Positions 34,945-43,508 of a stretch of 64,000 bases of DNA are shown here, in pieces. Source of the DNA: Acidobacteriaceae bacterium. GTDB lineage: Bacteria > Acidobacteriota > Terriglobia > Terriglobales > Acidobacteriaceae. Positions within the stretch are counted from its first letter, which is position 1, and each line of letters starts with the position of its first letter. The stretch is taken from the NCBI GenBank assembly GCA_003151335.1, contig PLXE01000117.1, forward strand, positions 116,325 through 180,324, in the 5' to 3' direction. A program made the translations under genes and the position numbers. The notes below the pieces were generated by a model. That model saw only the letters and a list, made by a program, of their open reading frames with translations, had not been told where the DNA came from and made no database searches.

Positions 34945-36177
34945 TTACGATGGCACATTCGCGGTCGGCTCGCTCGTTATCGTCGTGGTGCGCCCATTAA
35001 CTGCCAACTCGATCATCTCTTGCATCTTGCGTCCCCAAACTTCCGCCGTGTACTGGGTCTTTGCCATCCGGCGGCCTGTCTGGCCCATACTTGCCCGTAA
35101 CTCGGGCGAACTCAGCATGATCCTAAGCTTCTCACTCAAATCATCCGAATTTTCGCTTTCAAAGAGAAACCCGTTTACTCCGTCTCGCACGTACTGGGGA
35201 ACACCCCCCACCCGTGATCCGATAAGCGGTTTTCCAGCGGCCATACCCTCAACAAGAACGCGACCTGCGGACTCTGAGCGAGAAGCCAGCACCAGCACTG
35301 AACAGTCAGCGATGATTTTCACGGCTTCGGGATTTGGTCGCGCCTTCAGGATTTCGATTCGTCGGCTATCGCCTATCATTTCCCGTAGCAAGTGTTCGTC
35401 GGGAAAATACCCCAAAAGGCGGAGCTTCCAATTAGGGAACTCCGGTTCAATTTTGCGGAAGGCCCGGATGAGAACATCCACACCCTTGAGATACCAGGGA
35501 CCACCAACAAGCAGAATAGAGTGGTCACTGATTCCGGTGTAAGGTATCCGTGAGACCGCGGTGAACACCGGAAGAATGTTGAATGGGACCTTTTGCAGCT
35601 GCGGGTAAAGCTTCAATTGGTCGGGGTAGAGGAGATGGAGGCGATCCGAGGAAAGCACCAGAACCCGCAGTAGCACATCCGAGACCCACCTTGCCAGCCG
35701 CGTTTTCAGGTTCACTTTGGCCGAATAGTGCCAAGATTGACCGAACTGATTGAAACGATATGCGTTTTCCGGAACATTGGCCAAGCGGATGATCAACTTG
35801 GCTCGCAACAGGCGGGAGAGAAAAAACGCGACTAACCCAGCCAATCCCCAGTTGTAACCCATTACACAGTCGAACCGCAGTCTGCGAGACAGCCGCAGGC
35901 CCTCACTCAGCTGGAACCACAGAATGGCGAATTTTTGTCGAAATGTGCCTAACTCGTATCTGCCAGCTAGAAACAGGTGATAGGTTAGGTTGTTTACCTT
36001 ATAAGTGGGGTAGCTTCCGTCGCCCAAATCTCGGTGGAGGTTCTCCGGCGTTTTATCCTTAAGGGGGAGAAGCATGTCGACGGTAATATCGCCGGAGACG
36101 TGGGCCATCTCAGCAAAGGCCGGGTCCTTTGGTGGAGCATCCATGCCGGGAAAGACATATAGCACTCGTATGGGCAT
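34945..36177 (-). CDS. Glycosyltransferase family 4 (tandem paralogue 2)
   Basis: 410 residues beginning IRVLYVFPGMDAPPKDPAFAEM. Long stretches match paralogue 1: LTYHLFLAGRYELGTFRQKFAI, NVPENAYRFNQFG, GPWYLKGVDVLIRAFRKIE, FPDEHLLREMIGDSRRIEIL, and RVLVEGMAAGKPLIGSRVGGVPQYVRDG. The donor-site loop differs (SESAGRVLVEG versus DAAPRVVLEA), which could mean a changed donor. Upstream of paralogue 1 by 98 bp, same strand. Confidence 0.88.
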   Translation of the reverse strand: MPIRVLYVFPGMDAPPKDPAFAEMAHVSGDITVDMLLPLKDKTPENLHRDLGDGSYPTYKVNNLTYHLFLAGRYELGTFRQKFAILWFQLSEGLRLSRRLRFDCVMGYNWGLAGLVAFFLSRLLRAKLIIRLANVPENAYRFNQFGQSWHYSAKVNLKTRLARWVSDVLLRVLVLSSDRLHLLYPDQLKLYPQLQKVPFNILPVFTAVSRIPYTGISDHSILLVGGPWYLKGVDVLIRAFRKIEPEFPNWKLRLLGYFPDEHLLREMIGDSRRIEILKARPNPEAVKIIADCSVLVLASRSESAGRVLVEGMAAGKPLIGSRVGGVPQYVRDGVNGFLFESENSDDLSEKLRIMLSSPELRASMGQTGRRMAKTQYTAEVWGRKMQEMIELAVNGRTTTITSEPTANVPS

Positions 36178-36427
36178 ATTTCAAAGAGCCATTCTAAACC
36201 AACAAATCTGGAAAATCCGTGTCAGGCCTGATAATCCGCGGCCCTGGATCAAGGATTTTCTCTATGCCGACCGCGCGTCAGCCCAGGCCGCGTCCCACAG
36301 CGGCCCCCGTTTGTAAATCTGCACCCGCGGCCGCCAGAACTGCTCAGTCCCTGACCTGTCCGGCAATGTCCGCACTTACGGCAAGAATTCTCAGAGTTTT
36401 CCCTCGGTCTCCCGAGGCATTATTGAT

Positions 36428-37804
36428 ATGATAACGTGCATGTCCCGTTTCCTGGATATGACCTCGGCCCCGGCGGAGTACGCAAACGACACGGACTTCG
36501 CGCCTTCTGAAACACTTGTCACCACGCCTTCGCAAGCCACACCGCGATCAGGTTCGCAGTCTGCGCCTCCCGACCGTTTCCGGTTCTTTCAGTATGTGCT
36601 GCTGTTGTATCTGTTCTTCTACTGCAGCCGGGTCAGCGAACTGGTCCCCGGGATGCGCTTCGCGATCATCCTCTTACCAATTCTCCTGATTGGATTATTT
36701 CTCAGCGGGCGCAGCAAGGCCATACTCGGCATGCGTTCCGGGAAGGCCTTGATTGCCTTTACCATCTGGATAGCGGCGTGCGTCCCTACCAGTCTCTGGC
36801 ATACCGGCAGCCTGCGGATACTGAGAGGCAACATTATCGCGCTCCTGATTGTTGCCTTGATGGCTGCGTTCATACGGACGGTGCGCGACAGCTTCCGTCT
36901 CATGTATACCATCGGGCTCGCGATGGGGCTGGTCGCCATCATGGGACTGATAATGGGAAGACGCGGTGGTGAGCGTCTGGGCGTTGGGGAGTCGGCGACT
37001 CTGCAGGATCCTAACTTTTTCTGTCTGTATCTTCTTGTGGGAGTTTGTTTCCTATCGTTAAGTATTTCCGTGCATAAAGGCTTCAAGCGACTACTCTCCA
37101 TGGGGCTGATCGTTCTTTGCCTGGGTGCGGCGGCCCGGTCAGGGTCGAGAATGGGGCTGGTTGCGTTCGCGCTAACCGTCCTGATGTTCTTCATTTTCGG
37201 CAATATGCGGCAAAGGATTTATTTGGTGCTTGGTTGTCTCCTGCTGGTTGCTGTTGTTCCCCCGATGCTGCCACAGAGCGTGAGGAATCGCTTCATGATT
37301 CTCTTTCAGCCGGGCCAGAGCGGCACAAAGCTAGATGCCTCAGCCGCGGATTCGGCAATCGTGCGCCGCAAGCTGTTGTTCCGCAGCTTGCAATTCACCT
37401 TCGAGTACCCGTTGTTTGGAGTCGGGCCCGGCCAGTTTGTACAAGCTGAATACGACCTCGCGAGAGAGGAAAGCAGGAAAGGTATGTGGATGTATTCCCA
37501 CAACGCTTATACGGAGACGTCAAGCGAGACCGGTATCATAGGGGGTATCTTATTCGTCGTGGCGTTCCTTGGCGCTCAGGTAGGCCTACGGCGAATTCGG
37601 AAATATGGCCCGGATTTGCTGACCCGCCGGATGGCGCTGTTTACCCATCTGGCGCTCATCGTTGCGACCCTCTGTGCCTTCTTCTTGACCCTCGGCTACT
37701 CTGGGATAATCTGGGCTTTGATTGGTACGTCGGGCACTTTCCAGCTAGCCGTGGCTCGGCAGGCCAAGCTTGCCCAGGCGCACCAAGGTAACCAGGTCCG
37801 ATGA
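36428..37804 (+). CDS. O-antigen ligase/polymerase family membrane protein (Wzy-like)
   Basis: 458 residues, ~11 membrane helices after a ~50-residue cytoplasmic N-terminus. The Wzy_C-type periplasmic loop is present: RRKLLFRSLQFTFEYPLFGVGPGQF followed by MYSHNAYTETSSETGIIGG, where the HNAY...E.G pattern marks O-antigen ligases and polymerases. In this locus it most likely polymerises flipped repeat units. Two start ATGs (36428, 36440) are possible; the first has GAGGC at acceptable distance. Confidence 0.85.
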   Translation: MITCMSRFLDMTSAPAEYANDTDFAPSETLVTTPSQATPRSGSQSAPPDRFRFFQYVLLLYLFFYCSRVSELVPGMRFAIILLPILLIGLFLSGRSKAILGMRSGKALIAFTIWIAACVPTSLWHTGSLRILRGNIIALLIVALMAAFIRTVRDSFRLMYTIGLAMGLVAIMGLIMGRRGGERLGVGESATLQDPNFFCLYLLVGVCFLSLSISVHKGFKRLLSMGLIVLCLGAAARSGSRMGLVAFALTVLMFFIFGNMRQRIYLVLGCLLLVAVVPPMLPQSVRNRFMILFQPGQSGTKLDASAADSAIVRRKLLFRSLQFTFEYPLFGVGPGQFVQAEYDLAREESRKGMWMYSHNAYTETSSETGIIGGILFVVAFLGAQVGLRRIRKYGPDLLTRRMALFTHLALIVATLCAFFLTLGYSGIIWALIGTSGTFQLAVARQAKLAQAHQGNQVR

Positions 37805-37940
37805 CTGCCGTTCAGTTAAATTTGCCAAAGCCACTCCCTCTCCGGCGTCATCACTCGCTGCGTAGTAGCATCACGAGCAGAGAGGGCTCGCCCCACGGTC
37901 AAGAGCGCCATTGGGAGACGCAAAGCGGGGCTTAACTGAA

Positions 37941-39122
37941 ATGAAGTCGGGGAAAATTGGGGTCTCTTTGCTGGTCGATACTGTCGGTATCGACGCGGGC
38001 ACGGAACGGCTGGTCGCGGAGATCGCGAAACGCATCAATTCGAATCGCTTCGACGTACATCTTTGCTGCCTTTTCGACAGTGAACGGTTCCGGCAAATGG
38101 GCCATTGCTGCCATACGAAGCTTTTCCCCGCTCAGAGCTTCCATACTCTTGCTGGAATCCGGCAAATTGCTGCGCTGCGACGTTACCTCAGGGCGGAACA
38201 GATTGACATCGCTCATTCTTTTATGGTGAGGACCGCAATCTTGGGCGTTGCGGCCGGTCATCGCTCCGGCTGCACATCGACGGTCACAACCCGGATGAGC
38301 ATGGACTGGTACACAGCTTACAAGATCAGGCTGTTCAGGTACTATCTGAATCCTCGAACCACCCGCGTGATGGCCAATTCTGAAGCGATTAAACAAGTTG
38401 CCTCAAAAATGGAATCACTGGATCCAGCCCGGATTGACGTGATGTACCAGGGAGTGGACACCCACCGATTCACCCCATATTGCGAGACTCCATCGGTCCA
38501 TAGCTCCGCAGCAAGTCTGGGCGTACCCGCAGGCGCTCCCGTGGTCGGCATAGTCGCCAATTATCGGCCCGTCAAAGACCTAGCGCTGTTTCTTCGGGCC
38601 GCTAAATTCGTCGCCGACAAGGTCCCCCGCGCGGCCTTTCTGCTCGTGGGTAAAGGTGAATCGCGGGCCGAACTCGCGGACTTGGCGCGCCAGTTGAATA
38701 TCGCCGATTCCGTGTTCTTCACCGACGGTGAAGGAGATGTGCGGGACCATCTCGCAAGCATGTCCATTGCTTGTCTGTCGTCCATCAGCGAAGGATTTTC
38801 CAACGCGATTCTGGAATACATGGCCTGTGGTCTGCCCGTGGTGGCCACGGCAGTGGGCGGCAATGGCGAGGCGATTGTGGACGGGCAAACCGGCTACCTC
38901 GTCGGGAAACGCACGCCCGAGGCATTTGCTGCTCCGATTGTCCGCCTTTTGCAGAACGAGGACCTCCGGCGCAAGATGGGGTCGAATTCTCTGATGCGGG
39001 CCAGAGGGCTGTTTTCTATGGATGGCTTTGTTGTACGGCTTGAACAATACTACGAGCAGTTGGTCAATCGAAGAGTAGCTACGACTCACAATCTCGGCAC
39101 GCCGACAGCGGTAAACTCCTAG
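37941..39122 (+). CDS. Glycosyltransferase family 4
   Basis: 393 residues from ATG 37941 (MKSGKIGVSLLVDTVGIDAGTERLV); an in-frame TTG at 37911 would add ten residues. N-terminal domain with AGTERLVAEIAKRI and DIAHSFMVRTAILG, C-terminal domain with VMYQGVDTHRF, VVGIVANYRPVKDLALFLRAA, FLLVGKGESRAEL, and SSISEGFSNAILEYMACGLPVVATAVGGNGE (donor-binding EGFSNAILE). No clear RBS precedes either start. The leader is flanked by a 9-bp inverted repeat, TTCAGTTAA (37811-37819) and TTAACTGAA (37932-37940). Confidence 0.88.
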   Translation: MKSGKIGVSLLVDTVGIDAGTERLVAEIAKRINSNRFDVHLCCLFDSERFRQMGHCCHTKLFPAQSFHTLAGIRQIAALRRYLRAEQIDIAHSFMVRTAILGVAAGHRSGCTSTVTTRMSMDWYTAYKIRLFRYYLNPRTTRVMANSEAIKQVASKMESLDPARIDVMYQGVDTHRFTPYCETPSVHSSAASLGVPAGAPVVGIVANYRPVKDLALFLRAAKFVADKVPRAAFLLVGKGESRAELADLARQLNIADSVFFTDGEGDVRDHLASMSIACLSSISEGFSNAILEYMACGLPVVATAVGGNGEAIVDGQTGYLVGKRTPEAFAAPIVRLLQNEDLRRKMGSNSLMRARGLFSMDGFVVRLEQYYEQLVNRRVATTHNLGTPTAVNS

Positions 39123-39132
39123 GGTTCGGAAT

Positions 39133-39720
39133 TTACTCCACGGAGGCTACCGAGGCGGCCTTAATGGCGCGCGCAGGATTACCCACCGCAACAACTCCAT
39201 CCTCGACGGGATGAACCACAACCGCACCCGCACCTATCGTGGTGCGCGCACCGACCGGAGCCATGATGATCGCAGATGCGCCAATCCAGCAGTCTGGCCC
39301 GATATCAATTGTTTGAAACTCGCTTTCTGAAGCCCCGCCAATGTTACCTGATGCATCCCTTGGGTGCTGGCGTCGTCCGCTGAGGATCTGGACGTGCGAT
39401 GCGATTTGCGTGCGATCACCAATTCTGCAGCTACCCAAGACACAATAAGAGCCGATGTAGACGGATTGCCCTACCGCAGCGCTCGGATGCGCAAAAAAAG
39501 AGCCGAATGAAATCCGGCTTTCCAGCGAGCATTGCTCCAGGGTCAATTTGTAGAACGCAAGCCGCAAGTAATCGCCGGGCAGCCCGGGAGATATAGCACA
39601 CGCCTGTGCGCCGAATGAGAACATCCGGCCGAAGCGACCAAACCCCGCGATCAGGGCCCAGGGCAGCGCAAAAACCATGGCCACTCCAATGGCCAATAAC
39701 TTGAGGTATCGCTTGATCAT
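39133..39720 (-). CDS. Left-handed beta-helix (hexapeptide) O-acyltransferase
   Basis: 195 residues from ATG 39720. A hydrophobic N-terminal segment (LLAIGVAMVFALPWALIAGFG) is followed by imperfect hexapeptide repeats: ISFGSFFAHPSAAVGQSVYIGSYCVLGSCRIGDRTQIASHVQILSG and the closing IDIGPDCWIGASAIIMAPVGARTTIGAGAVVVHPV. WcaF-like acetyltransferases of EPS loci share this layout. It probably acetylates a sugar of the repeat unit; the catalytic His is in the expected SGRRQHPRD loop. Tail to tail with the GT4 gene ending at 39122. Confidence 0.8.
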   Translation of the reverse strand: MIKRYLKLLAIGVAMVFALPWALIAGFGRFGRMFSFGAQACAISPGLPGDYLRLAFYKLTLEQCSLESRISFGSFFAHPSAAVGQSVYIGSYCVLGSCRIGDRTQIASHVQILSGRRQHPRDASGNIGGASESEFQTIDIGPDCWIGASAIIMAPVGARTTIGAGAVVVHPVEDGVVAVGNPARAIKAASVASVE

Positions 39721-39833
39721 GGCTGAGATGCCCTGCAATCACCCATGAGTCCACAGAAATTTCGTCCGGCGCTAAATACGATATACGACTCTAACACGTT
39801 AGTGATCGGTCGGATCGCATCGTGCTTCATGGC

Positions 39834-42719
39834 TTACGGGGATCCGGTAAGGAATGTCCAATCACGCACCGTGCCACCCGGACGGTTCGTCTGGGCGACA
39901 TTGCCGGCATCGTCAACACCCTTGGTGGCGAAATGGTAGGTAGCGTTGGGGCGCAAGCCGGTCAAGACAACTGTATTGATGTAAGAAAGCCGGCAAACGG
40001 CGGGGTTGACCGTAGTCGCGCATCCCGCGTTGCAGGCGGAAACGCTGCTGCACGACTTACTTACGCCCTTGGCAGTCGATCCGTACGAGTTCGAAAGTCC
40101 GTACAAAACCTCCGCCGAGGCCAATTGCTCGTAGGTGCTCCAAGCAATGGTAGCCGCCGTTCCCTTTACAGTCACAGGCGTCACGCCGGTTAAGGGATCG
40201 GCGGTGGTGCTGTTCCCCTCCTGCGGCCGTGGGATCGGCGGCACGGTGTCAGGGAAAGGCGCTTTGTTTCCAGACGGCTTATTCCTTTCCGGAAAAGTGC
40301 TGGGGATATAGCCCGCCTGAGTGCGCCAACCGATGTAGTCAAAGGTCCATTTGAAGATCTGGCCGAAGTCTTTTCCCGCGAACCAAAATCCTGCCGTAGG
40401 AGAAATACCCGCATCGAAGCAAGCATCTCCTTCCTTCAGGTAGGCATTGTCGTCGGAGATATTCCAATACCACGCATAGGCGCCACAAACCAGATTGTTA
40501 AGCTCGACGTAACTATCGTTATCGTTAGAACTGTCATGCGGGATATCTAGGCCGTTGTAGTAGAACGCATCATGACCAGCACTCTTCGCTGCCCACAATT
40601 TCGACCACATGAAGTCGAGCGTTGCCTTTACGACAATCGGAATTCTCTGATCTTGCTGCTGTCCCATCGCGCCCTGCCATTCATAATATTCGATCAAGGC
40701 TTCCATATCGACTCCGAGGATGAAACTGCGCCAGATCGGACCGATTGGATAAGTTTGCGGATGGGTCGCCGTGCCATATTCCCGCCCCGAAGGATCGTAG
40801 TTGATATTCTGGTCCAGGTTTCCCAACAGGGAGTCGACATAGCGTCTGGTCTGAAGAGAGTCTTGTGGGGTCTGGTTGCTTGTTACTTGCCACTTTGCGA
40901 CAGCAGCCTCCAGCATGTACGCCGTCATCCGAGCGCCGGTAGATGCATCTATGGGATACAACTGATAGAGCGTATTTCCCGCTTTGCCACCTCCAGGGGG
41001 TTCATAGCTTCCAAAGTTGATAGCCGCTTGCCGGGCGGCTTCATCTCCGGTGCGGAAGTAATACATTGCGGCACCGTTTGGGAAGAGGTTCCACTCCCGC
41101 AGCAGTCCGCCAGGCCAAACCGTGCCCGCAGCTCCGACGCCGGCGAAAAAGTTCCAGTAGGACTGCTGACACAGAATCGCGCAGTGTTGGTAGTAAGCTT
41201 GCGCATTGGGGTATCGCTGACCCTTCGGTTCAGTACTCGCACCTGAGGGTGTTGACCAACCTTTAAGACCAGCGTAGTCGGACAATGTCAGAAAGTTCCT
41301 GCCGTTGTCATAATTGTAGCAATTCGAATTGGCACTCGCCGCACCATAAACGCCATTCTCGAAATAGCCTGTGCTGTTGAAGTAATCTCCACCGGGTCTG
41401 GGAGGGGAAGTCTGTGGCCCACCTGTGCAAGCGACCGGCCCCCAAGATTGAATTCGCTTCTCCCAGGTGTAATCTTTTCCGGAAGGGCAGGTCTTGCTGG
41501 TCGCTAGATAGCATGGAATGGCTGGACAGGTTCCCGAGGCCAGGCAGGATGGATGGCTCACCGTAAAGGTTGCAGTCGGTCGTACCGTGAAAATATAGGT
41601 GACGGTGAAAGGCTGACCGATGTTCTCCCCAACGTTCTGGCCCTGCAGAGGCTGGAAAGTTGCCGACACCTGATATTGGCCAGCAGGAGTGCTACCGCGG
41701 CCGCAATTATCGGTCCCGTGGCCGTTGCAGTTCGTCCTGATACGAACCGCGTACTGATCCATGGCTGTCTGAAAATTTCCGCCATAACACCAGTCACGTC
41801 TATGCCAGCCGTCGACCTTATAGTTGGCGTATTCGGTCGCCGGATTGTTGATGTATTGGTCGGTGCAGAGGAATGTCGCGTCCATATCGAACAGCGTCCC
41901 GTCTTGGACGTCCGTGCAGTTAGATTTGCATGGATTACCCCCCGCGTCCTTCAACTTGACGAACCGGACGCTCGACCAGGGCATGTACATAGACTTGGAC
42001 AAGGGGCCGCTGGTAAGTACCGCTTGCAGACCAACCAGCAAATCGTGTCCCTGGTAGACGTTTTGCGGTCCATAGGTCCAAATAGCCCAATTCGAACCGC
42101 CTGACAGATTGGGCGAGGGAGAGTTGAATATAAAGGCCTTGCAGTTTCCTTTGCAGGTCCCGTTGGCGAGGGACGGGCCCCCGGTCGTGGACCACTTGCC
42201 AGAGTTTTTGTCCTGTGAAGCCACATAGAAGAAATGGGCGCCCTTGCTGGCAAATTCGCTTCCCGCGGCTGGTGTCCCCTGATAGCTTGGAGAAAGATGG
42301 TCAATGTGGACCGAGTGGTTCTTGGCAAAACCCGCACCGCAGCCGTCATTTCCTGCGACGTCGCCGTAGACGTGACGCTCGGGAGCCAGGTTTCTATCCC
42401 GCATCAAGACAACCACGGAAGAACTGCAATGCTCGGTCGTCCACTTTACATCAACGTACGCGCCTGAAGTTCCTGAGGCCAGGCCACCAGCCGCTACCGC
42501 CGGAGTGCTGCCCATCGCGGAACCGGGGGTCTGCCAGGCGCCGCTCGCGGCATTGCCACACTGAACATCTTTCGGCTGATCGGGACCGATCGAGCCGAAG
42601 GCCGCGGAGCCCACTAGCAGAAACAGGAGTGACACCCAAGGTGGCAGTAGCGCCTGAAATGGCCGCCTTTTCGGGGGACCAGTTAGTATCTGGCGACGAT
42701 TGTCCATGAAAGCCATCAT
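39834..42719 (-). CDS. Very large secreted protein with C-terminal fibronectin-III-like domain
   Basis: 961 residues from tandem ATGs at 42719/42716. A type II-membrane-like or signal segment (LLPPWVSLLFLLVGSAAFG) leads into a Cys-rich N-terminal half with Ig-like strands (QYQVSATFQPLQGQ... TVTYIFTVRP). The central ~300 residues are helical (MTAYMLEAAVAKWQVTSNQ, KATLDFMWSKLWAAKSAGHDAFYYNG) and look like an alpha/alpha toroid, as in polysaccharide lyases and hydrolases. The C-terminus is an FnIII-like domain (AEVLYGLSNSYGST ... LTGLRPNATYHFATKGVDDAGN). No catalytic motif recognised. Copy C of the repeated element lies immediately upstream. It may process or bind the EPS (inference). Confidence 0.7.
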   Translation of the reverse strand: MMAFMDNRRQILTGPPKRRPFQALLPPWVSLLFLLVGSAAFGSIGPDQPKDVQCGNAASGAWQTPGSAMGSTPAVAAGGLASGTSGAYVDVKWTTEHCSSSVVVLMRDRNLAPERHVYGDVAGNDGCGAGFAKNHSVHIDHLSPSYQGTPAAGSEFASKGAHFFYVASQDKNSGKWSTTGGPSLANGTCKGNCKAFIFNSPSPNLSGGSNWAIWTYGPQNVYQGHDLLVGLQAVLTSGPLSKSMYMPWSSVRFVKLKDAGGNPCKSNCTDVQDGTLFDMDATFLCTDQYINNPATEYANYKVDGWHRRDWCYGGNFQTAMDQYAVRIRTNCNGHGTDNCGRGSTPAGQYQVSATFQPLQGQNVGENIGQPFTVTYIFTVRPTATFTVSHPSCLASGTCPAIPCYLATSKTCPSGKDYTWEKRIQSWGPVACTGGPQTSPPRPGGDYFNSTGYFENGVYGAASANSNCYNYDNGRNFLTLSDYAGLKGWSTPSGASTEPKGQRYPNAQAYYQHCAILCQQSYWNFFAGVGAAGTVWPGGLLREWNLFPNGAAMYYFRTGDEAARQAAINFGSYEPPGGGKAGNTLYQLYPIDASTGARMTAYMLEAAVAKWQVTSNQTPQDSLQTRRYVDSLLGNLDQNINYDPSGREYGTATHPQTYPIGPIWRSFILGVDMEALIEYYEWQGAMGQQQDQRIPIVVKATLDFMWSKLWAAKSAGHDAFYYNGLDIPHDSSNDNDSYVELNNLVCGAYAWYWNISDDNAYLKEGDACFDAGISPTAGFWFAGKDFGQIFKWTFDYIGWRTQAGYIPSTFPERNKPSGNKAPFPDTVPPIPRPQEGNSTTADPLTGVTPVTVKGTAATIAWSTYEQLASAEVLYGLSNSYGSTAKGVSKSCSSVSACNAGCATTVNPAVCRLSYINTVVLTGLRPNATYHFATKGVDDAGNVAQTNRPGGTVRDWTFLTGSP

Positions 42720-42749
42720 ACCCACTTCGTCACCGGAACTCGAGCCGGA

Positions 42750-42830
42750 GTTTCCGTTCTAGCTCCCAACAGCCCCACACGATATGCACCACGAGGGCGT
42801 CGAGCGCACCATTCTTTCTTTGGCTGGGCC
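42750..42830 (-). repeat. EPS-locus 80-bp element, copy C (upstream of 42719)
   Basis: Read on the minus strand it contains CCAAAGAAAGAATGGTGCG, CTCGACGCCCTCG, GCATATCGTGTGGGG and TTGGGAGCTAGAACGGAAAC, matching copy B nearly base for base. It ends ~30 bp before the ATG of the large secreted protein, an ideal promoter/leader position. Confidence 0.65.
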
Positions 42831-43243
42831 CAGGCCCGACGCGGATCCTGTGGTTGAACTCCCTCGGTTGAGGAAATCCGCGATTGGCCACCTGCCGCTG
42901 AATGAATTTCCCAACTCAAACAGCCGCCTGTCCTTGAAGGTTATCCGCAGATGCTGAAGCGGCGGCGAAAACGCGCTTCTGTCAACAAATGGTTGATCGC
43001 ATAGCCTGTTGGAAATCAGTATGACGCCCACCTTAGTAACGGCTAGCCTAGTTACTTTAGTGCTCACTAGGGGTACATTATCCTTTCCGTGGCCACGCCA
43101 AGCAATGTATTTTTTCTTGTGCCATGGAACGCAGCGCCCTCGTACGTCCGAGGGGATCATGCTCCGTCGAGCGTCGAGAGCGAGTCCTGGCTTACCAGGG
43201 TGGGATCAGGGAAGCCACGCGAAGGCTCCCCCCAGGAGATTGA
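42831..43243. other. Divergent intergenic region between the two large secreted proteins
   Basis: No convincing gene. Contains an inverted repeat AGTAAC-N10-GTTACT at 43035-43056 enclosing GGCTAGCC, a possible operator. Frames across it lack plausible starts. Confidence 0.4.
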
Positions 43244-43486
43244 ATGAATCGAAGATTGTCCCGTGCTGTTGCTTTTTTCCACGGTCGTCCCTCGATTTTC
43301 ACGGCAATTACGTTCTATGGGTTATTGACCTTCTCGCTACCGTCATCCACGGCACCCGATATCCGAACCAGATCACAACATCCACATCGGAACAGCAACC
43401 CAGACACATGGGTGTTATTTGGAAGAACCCCGGGTACAGCGACGGCTCAGACGGGATCGTCACAGCACAAAGGTAATCCCGGTTAA
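43244..43486 (+). CDS. Possible 80-aa small membrane or secreted protein
   Basis: A short frame with a good RBS (CAGGAGATTGA then ATG) directly upstream of the large secreted protein gene. The N-terminus has basic residues and a moderately hydrophobic stretch (RPSIFTAITFYGLLTFSLP), followed by a polar Thr/Pro/Ser-rich tail. It resembles nothing I know and could be a non-coding leader; the RBS and signal-like start are the only support. Confidence 0.35.
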   Translation: MNRRLSRAVAFFHGRPSIFTAITFYGLLTFSLPSSTAPDIRTRSQHPHRNSNPDTWVLFGRTPGTATAQTGSSQHKGNPG

Positions 43487-43508
43487 ATCGAAGGAAGGGT
43501 ATTGTCCA

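Noticed and set aside
43009..43476. 155-residue plus-strand frame ahead of the large secreted protein
   Set aside because: No signal, motif or RBS; overlaps a better small candidate (43244) in another frame.
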